Origin: Bacteroidota bacterium
GTDB taxonomy: Bacteria > Bacteroidota > Ignavibacteria > Ignavibacteriales > Ignavibacteriaceae
DNA: 10,297 bases
NCBI GenBank assembly: GCA_024278655.1
Contig: JAJRSV010000113.1
Span: 1 to 10,297, forward strand
Reading direction: 5' to 3'
Made by a program: the position numbers and the translations under genes. Positions 6,206 to 10,297 of the stretch are shown piece by piece. The notes under the pieces were generated by a model, which was given only the letters and a program-made list of their open reading frames with translations, did no database searches and was not told the DNA's origin. How positions within the stretch are numbered: the first letter of the stretch is position 1; each line of letters opens with the position of its first letter.

Positions 6206-7362
6206 TGTTCGATAAAAACATAATTAACAAGTTTAAAAAAATAAAAACACCTTTTTATTATTACGACTTAAAGGTGCTTGAAGACACATTAACCGAATTA
6301 AAAAAACAATCGGATAAGTACAGCTATACGGTTCATTATGCAATTAAAGCAAATGCTAACGAGAGGATTTTAACTCTTATCAGCAGCTATGGTTTCGGCG
6401 CCGATTGTGTGAGCGGCAACGAAATAACCAAATCGATTCGGACCGGGTTCGATAAAAATAAAATTGTATTTGCCGGTGTCGGAAAATCGGATGATGAAAT
6501 TATGTGCGGGCTGAAGAATGATATCTTCTGTTTTAATGTTGAAAGCATTCAGGAGCTTGAAGTTATTAATGCACTTGCCGCATCGGTGAATAAAACCGCA
6601 AGAGTTGCATTAAGAATAAATCCGAATGTCGATGCGAAAACTCATCAATTTATTACCACGGGACTCGAAGAAAACAAGTTCGGCATCAACGGCTGGGAGT
6701 TTGAAGACGTAATTAAAAAGCTGAAGGAGTTAAAGCATATCGAAACAATCGGATTGCATTTTCATATAGGTTCGCAAATAACCGATTTAAATGTTTTTAA
6801 AGGTTTGTGCATCCGTGCAAACGAAATACAAAGCTGGTTTAACGACCACGGACTGGAATTCGAGCATATTAATGTCGGCGGGGGATTGGGTGTTAATTAC
6901 AAAGAGCCGGATGAAAATCTTATCCCCGATTTCAATTCCTTCTTTTCAGTCTTCAATAAATTTTTGGAATTAAGAGGAAACCAAACACTTCATTTTGAAT
7001 TAGGAAGAACATTGGTTGCGCAGTGCGGTTCATTAATTTCAAAAGTTCTTTTTGTTAAAGAAGGAGTGAACACAAGCTTTGCAATACTCGATGCGGGAAT
7101 GACGGAGCTGCTTCGCCCGGCGCTTTATCAATCGTACCACAAAATTGAAAACCTGACTTCGGAAGGCGATGTGCAAAATTACGATGTTGTCGGTCCGATT
7201 TGCGAATCGTCCGATACATTCGGCAAATCGGTTAAGCTGCCGGAAACAAAACGCGGCGATTTAATTGCGATTCGTTCAACGGGTGCCTACGGCGAAGTAA
7301 TGTCGTTCGGTTACAATTTAAGAGATAAAGCAGCAGTATATTATTCGGATGAATTTAGTTAA
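6205..7362 (+). CDS. lysA: Diaminopimelate decarboxylase
   Basis: A 385-residue PLP enzyme of the alanine-racemase-like fold III group that converts meso-diaminopimelate to L-lysine, the last step of the pathway. Visible motifs are HYAIKANAN (44-52) with K48 as the PLP lysine, GLHFHIGSQI (183-192), the phosphate-binding GGGLGV (225-230), ELGRTLVAQCG (265-275), and DAGMTELLRPALYQSYH (296-312). They are followed by CESSDTF (333-339) with the Cys that contributes to the second active site in the dimer, and GAYGEVMSFGYNLR (360-373). The length is slightly under the usual ~400-420. Its ATG overlaps the TAA of the aspartate kinase gene (TAATG), and no Shine-Dalgarno sequence is visible in the preceding 15 bases. 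Translation is therefore probably coupled to the kinase, giving matched first- and last-step enzymes. No terminator hairpin follows directly. Confidence 0.96.
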   Translation: MFDKNIINKFKKIKTPFYYYDLKVLEDTLTELKKQSDKYSYTVHYAIKANANERILTLISSYGFGADCVSGNEITKSIRTGFDKNKIVFAGVGKSDDEIMCGLKNDIFCFNVESIQELEVINALAASVNKTARVALRINPNVDAKTHQFITTGLEENKFGINGWEFEDVIKKLKELKHIETIGLHFHIGSQITDLNVFKGLCIRANEIQSWFNDHGLEFEHINVGGGLGVNYKEPDENLIPDFNSFFSVFNKFLELRGNQTLHFELGRTLVAQCGSLISKVLFVKEGVNTSFAILDAGMTELLRPALYQSYHKIENLTSEGDVQNYDVVGPICESSDTFGKSVKLPETKRGDLIAIRSTGAYGEVMSFGYNLRDKAAVYYSDEFS

Positions 7363-7706
7363 AGCCCATTGCTGTCCAAAATATTTTTTTGTTGACTAAC
7401 TATTCATCCTTTAATAGCAGGAATTAAACATTTTTACAAAAACTGCAACTCAACCTCCTGTCCCTCTTCTCCCGGAAAGTAAGAAGGGAATTAAAGAGAG
7501 ATGACTTCCTCTTACAACTGAAACGAATATAAACACCCGTAACCCATTTTAATTTTTACTCTGCCGGTATTTCAGAGAAATTTATTTTGGACAGATGTGT
7601 TAAAACCGTATGTTCTACTGATTACTGCCCGGCTGCTGTTTGTTAAGAACCGCTCAATACTTATTTTAGCGTGCTGTTTTATTTAACAAATTAAGGGTGT
7701 TCTGCA
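7363..7706. other. 344-base gene-free gap after lysA
   Basis: No convincing ORF lies here on either strand. The gap holds a 12-bp inverted repeat pair about 200 bases apart (annotated separately). Inside it is a pyrimidine-then-purine tract (about 7455-7500) with imperfect self-complementarity: TCCC and TTCT around 7461-7470 can pair with AGAAGGGA at 7482-7489, with a bulge. The last 110 bases precede the small gene at 7707. A weak TTGTTA (7640-7645) and TATTTT (7662-7667), 16 bases apart, could be its promoter. No strong terminator was seen for the lysine operon. Confidence 0.7.
7372..7594. repeat. Inverted-repeat-bounded non-coding segment, possible relic of a small mobile element
   Basis: CTGTCCAAAATA (7372-7383) and its exact reverse complement TATTTTGGACAG (7583-7594) bound a 223-bp AT-rich segment with no ORF. 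After two mismatches the similarity continues for three more bases inward. Read one base in from each end, the segment starts with TG and ends with CA, as several insertion-sequence families do. No target-site duplication is visible in the flanks (CCCATTG on the left, ATGTGTT on the right) and there is no transposase. It could instead be a long-range RNA hairpin. Confidence 0.4.
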
Positions 7707-7937
7707 ATGTCGTACCGCGATCAGCAAAAATACCTCGATTATCTTAAAAGGTTCGAAAACAAGTTTACTCCTAAAGAACGGGAGGAATACAAAATGTTTT
7801 TGAAACGTCAAAAAGATGATGAAGATTTCGATTCTCTTTCGATGAAACGGCTTAAAGAATTATATGATAAATATTACAAACCGGCAGACCGCTCAAAGTT
7901 CGATGCGCTCTTCAAAAAACCCGGTGATAATTCATAA
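7707..7937 (+). CDS. Small highly charged hypothetical protein with possible internal duplication
   Basis: A 76-residue protein, rich in Lys, Asp, Glu and Arg, with no signal peptide or membrane helix, so probably cytoplasmic and helical. I do not recognise a family. Residues 13-34 (LKRFENKFTPKEREEYKM then FLKR) and 49-71 (LKELYDKYYKPADRSKFDAL then FKK) align with one gap. They share L-K-x-hydrophobic-x-(N/D)-K-aromatic, then (E/D)-R, an aromatic, and a basic pair at the end. This suggests two copies of a helix-turn-helix hairpin joined by an acidic linker (KDDEDFDSLS). AAGGGTG (7693-7699) lies seven bases before the ATG, which supports real translation. It sits 84 bases before the DUF2723 gene on the same strand and could share its transcript. 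Confidence 0.7.
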   Translation: MSYRDQQKYLDYLKRFENKFTPKEREEYKMFLKRQKDDEDFDSLSMKRLKELYDKYYKPADRSKFDALFKKPGDNS

Positions 7938-8012
7938 AAGCGATTAATTACTCCCGCTTTACATTGCTTAAAAGCTGTATTGTAAGTAATTTTGTTGTTC
8001 TATTTAAAGAAT

Positions 8013-8017
8013 GAGGA
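8013..8017 (+). promoter_or_regulatory. Ribosome binding site of the DUF2723 gene
   Basis: GAGGA lies four bases before the ATG at 8022. A nearby ATG at 8011 opens only a four-codon reading frame that ends at 8025, overlapping the true start. The choice of 8022 is supported because the following hydrophobic segment and the DUF2723 motif are in its frame. Confidence 0.65.
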
Positions 8018-8021
8018 ACAG

Positions 8022-10297
8022 ATGAATAATAAGCTAATGCACCGCATTTTTGCGGCTTTTGTTTTTTCAGTCTCGTTAATCCAATTCTGGAGTACGGTTC
8101 AACCGAGCGTTTCGTTTTGGGATTGCGGCGAGTTTATAGCTGCTGCTTTTTATATGCAGGTGCCTCATCCTCCCGGTGCACCATTCTTTTTGATGCTCGG
8201 CAACTTCCTTTCTAAAATTCCTTTGGCAGAAAATATCGGCTTGCGCGTTAACTTTATATCTGTATTTTCGAGTGCCGTTACGGTGCTCTTTCTGTATCTT
8301 ATTGCCGTCAAGCTTATCAATAATTATAAGGGAAGAAAACCGGAAACGCAGAAAGAAGCGTTGTTTACTTATATAACAGCGGCAATCGGCGCCCTTGCAT
8401 TCTCATTCAGCGATACCTTTTGGTTTAACGGCGTTGAAGCCGAAGTTTATGCGTTCAGCATGTTTCTCGTATCTACTATTACGTATCTTATTTTAAGATG
8501 GAACGAAAGAGCCGATGCCTGGGATAATGAAAAGTATATTTTGATGATAGCATATTTAATCGGACTCTCGACCGGTGTGCATCTTATGAGTGTGCTTGCC
8601 GCAGTTCCGGTTGTAATGATAATTTGGTACCGCAAGTATATTGATAACGATGAAGAGTTAAGAAGTTCTTCTTACCTGTTTTTAATTCATGTGGGAATAA
8701 TATTAATAATTGCATTAATATGGTGGGCAGGCGAAACATCAAAGAATCCGCCTACGCAGGAAGAATACCAGGCGTTTGATGCCAAGTTCAAAGCAATACT
8801 TTTGGTTATAAGTGTTGCGTATATGGGTATTCTATGGAAGAAAGTATTTAACAAAAACTCAATTTATATTCCACTTATAATAGGCGGTGCGGCGTTGTTC
8901 TTCACATATCCGGGCGTTGTTAAGTACCTGCCTGCGTTAATGTCAACAGTTGCAGGCAACGATCTGTTTATGCAGGTGCTCTTCCTGGTGGTTTTATTCG
9001 GTGCGTTGTTTTACGGAATGCGATACGCGGTTAAAAAAAACAAACCCACATGGCATTTAGTTTTCTCATCGGTATTATTTATTATTATAGGGTTTACTAC
9101 GTTTGCAATGGTAATCATCCGTGCAAACCTCGATCCGCCGATGAACGAAAACTCGCCGAAAACATTTACCGAGCTTGAGTCGTACTTAAACCGCGAACAG
9201 TACGGCGATTTTCCCACGTTCAAGAGAAGATTTGCAACCGAGCCGCATCAAATGGTGGTTTACAACAACTACGCAAGCGACCTCGACTTCTTTTACCGGT
9301 ACCAGATGAACCACATGATGACGAGATACCTTTTGTGGAACTTTGCCGGAAGAGAAGGATGGAAACAGGATGACGGTGTTGACATTGCTCCGTTTAACGA
9401 AATAGGTAATGTTGTAGGTGTGCTTTTGGGCAGAATGCATTTCGGTGGGGATGTAAAAGATTCGCTGTTTGGTATTCCGCTCTTAATCGGATTATTGGGT
9501 ATCTACTTCCATTTCAAAAAGGACTGGAAGATGGCTTCGGTGTTTATGGTTATGTTTATTCTGATGGGATACCTAACTGCATTTTACCAAAACCAGCAGC
9601 AGCCGCAGCCGCGTGAAAGAGATTACTTTTATGTGGGGGCGTTTTTCGTTTACGGAATTTGGATAGCCATAGGTATGCGCGGTTTGTTAGATACTGTACA
9701 AGAAAAAGTAAAATCGGCATCAACGCGTAAGATTGCCGTTGCGGCGGTTCTTCTCTTCGGGGTTGTCTTCATTCCCGTAAGGATGCTGCAGGCAAATTAC
9801 TTTACACACGACCGTTCCGAGAACTGGGTGCCATGGGATTACTCTTACAACATACTTCAAAGTTGTGCGCCAAACTCAATTCTGTTTACCAACGGCGATA
9901 ACGATACATTCCCGTTATGGTATCTGCAGGATGTTGAAGGCGTAAGGCGCGATGTTAAAATTGTAAACTTAAGTCTGCTGAATACCACCTGGTATATCAA
10001 GCAGTTAAAAAATATCGACCCGTATAACGTAGGCACGGTACGGATAAGGTTATCCGATGCGCAAATCGATCAGTTACGACCCATACAATGGCAAACAACC
10101 ACCATAACCATACCTGTGCCCAAACCGGCTAACGAAAACGAGCTTAAAAAGATAATCGAAACTTATGCAATTGAAGATACTTCGGTTATCGCTTCGGGAA
10201 AGATGAGTTGGCGTATGCCGAACACATTAACATTCGGCGATGTTAAAGCCATTCGTGTGCAGGATATAATGGTTAAGGAAATTGTTGAAGCCAACAA
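8022..10297 (+). CDS. DUF2723 / TMEM260-like multi-pass membrane protein, putative protein O-mannosyltransferase (partial, 3' end missing)
   Basis: Open from the ATG to the right edge, giving 758 codons without a stop; relatives are often around 1000 residues, so a few hundred are probably missing. The N-terminal domain carries the family signature: SFWDCGEFIA (31-40), VPHPPGAPFF (47-56), FNGVEAEVYAFS (135-146) and GLSTGVHLM (181-189). About ten hydrophobic segments lie between residues 9 and 366, then three or four more around 483-588. Between them is a soluble loop with ANLDPPMNENSPKTF (368-382) and REQYGDFP (391-398). RERDYFYVGAFF (531-542) precedes the last helices, and the soluble C-terminal part begins with FTNGDNDTFPLWYLQDVEGV (622-641). 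DUF2723 is the family of TMEM260, an animal protein O-mannosyltransferase with a GT-C-like fold. The acidic D34/E37 near the first helix end would be catalytic candidates by analogy. A role in O-glycosylating exported proteins in this bacterium is inference. GAGGA precedes the ATG. Confidence 0.9.
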   Translation, partial: MNNKLMHRIFAAFVFSVSLIQFWSTVQPSVSFWDCGEFIAAAFYMQVPHPPGAPFFLMLGNFLSKIPLAENIGLRVNFISVFSSAVTVLFLYLIAVKLINNYKGRKPETQKEALFTYITAAIGALAFSFSDTFWFNGVEAEVYAFSMFLVSTITYLILRWNERADAWDNEKYILMIAYLIGLSTGVHLMSVLAAVPVVMIIWYRKYIDNDEELRSSSYLFLIHVGIILIIALIWWAGETSKNPPTQEEYQAFDAKFKAILLVISVAYMGILWKKVFNKNSIYIPLIIGGAALFFTYPGVVKYLPALMSTVAGNDLFMQVLFLVVLFGALFYGMRYAVKKNKPTWHLVFSSVLFIIIGFTTFAMVIIRANLDPPMNENSPKTFTELESYLNREQYGDFPTFKRRFATEPHQMVVYNNYASDLDFFYRYQMNHMMTRYLLWNFAGREGWKQDDGVDIAPFNEIGNVVGVLLGRMHFGGDVKDSLFGIPLLIGLLGIYFHFKKDWKMASVFMVMFILMGYLTAFYQNQQQPQPRERDYFYVGAFFVYGIWIAIGMRGLLDTVQEKVKSASTRKIAVAAVLLFGVVFIPVRMLQANYFTHDRSENWVPWDYSYNILQSCAPNSILFTNGDNDTFPLWYLQDVEGVRRDVKIVNLSLLNTTWYIKQLKNIDPYNVGTVRIRLSDAQIDQLRPIQWQTTTITIPVPKPANENELKKIIETYAIEDTSVIASGKMSWRMPNTLTFGDVKAIRVQDIMVKEIVEAN

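Noticed and set aside
7937..7960. AAAGCG/CGCTTT hairpin after the 76-residue gene as a terminator
   Set aside because: Six-base stem, 12-base loop and no following T run; too weak to call.
8011..8025. Four-codon ORF overlapping the DUF2723 start (ATGA overlap)
   Set aside because: Too short to assess and without its own ribosome site; the GGA in it serves as the ribosome site of the DUF2723 gene.
9590..9615. CAG/CCG triplet run in the DUF2723 gene
   Set aside because: Short QQQPQP stretch just before the conserved RERDYFY motif; not long enough to be called a microsatellite.

Overview
The window looks like a chromosomal segment from a member of the Bacteroidota/Chlorobi/Ignavibacteriota group, most likely an Ignavibacteria-like organism. 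This is inferred from three things. The secreted protein at the left edge ends in a type IX secretion sorting domain with the NYPNPFNP motif typical of that group. The right edge carries a large DUF2723 (TMEM260-like) membrane protein of the kind common in Bacteroidota. The DNA is moderately AT-rich with AT-rich gaps. There are no rRNA or tRNA genes, no CRISPR array, no recognisable transposase and no phage genes.

Left third (1-3500). A secreted T9SS cargo protein enters from the left edge (+). It is followed by a small exported NTF2-like/DUF4440-type protein on the opposite strand, with a hairpin terminator between them. A divergent gap leads to a ferredoxin-reductase-like flavoprotein (+) and a VOC/glyoxalase-fold protein (+). 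The VOC gene converges on a SlyD-like FKBP peptidyl-prolyl isomerase (-), and a strong bidirectional terminator separates the two.

Middle (3500-7362). Four + strand genes are packed closely enough to be one transcript: a lipoprotein with TPR-like helices (GTG start), a four-helix CopD-like membrane protein, a monofunctional aspartate kinase with ACT domains, and diaminopimelate decarboxylase. The last two overlap by one base and supply the first and last steps of lysine/diaminopimelate synthesis. The gene for the last step has no visible ribosome site of its own. A perfect 20-bp palindrome lies inside the aspartate kinase gene.

Right third (7363-10297). A 344-base gap contains a segment of about 220 bp bounded by a 12-bp perfect inverted repeat, possibly a relic of a small mobile element. 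After it come a 76-residue charged protein that looks internally duplicated and the first 758 codons of the DUF2723/TMEM260-like protein, which runs off the right edge.

Most of the window is ordinary housekeeping and accessory content, and I see no clear new multi-gene system. The points most worth checking are the inverted-repeat-bounded segment, the palindrome in the aspartate kinase gene, the duplicated small protein next to the DUF2723 gene, and the co-occurrence of a putative protein O-mannosyltransferase with exported proteins that carry Bacteroidota-type D-(S/T)-hydrophobic O-glycosylation motifs.
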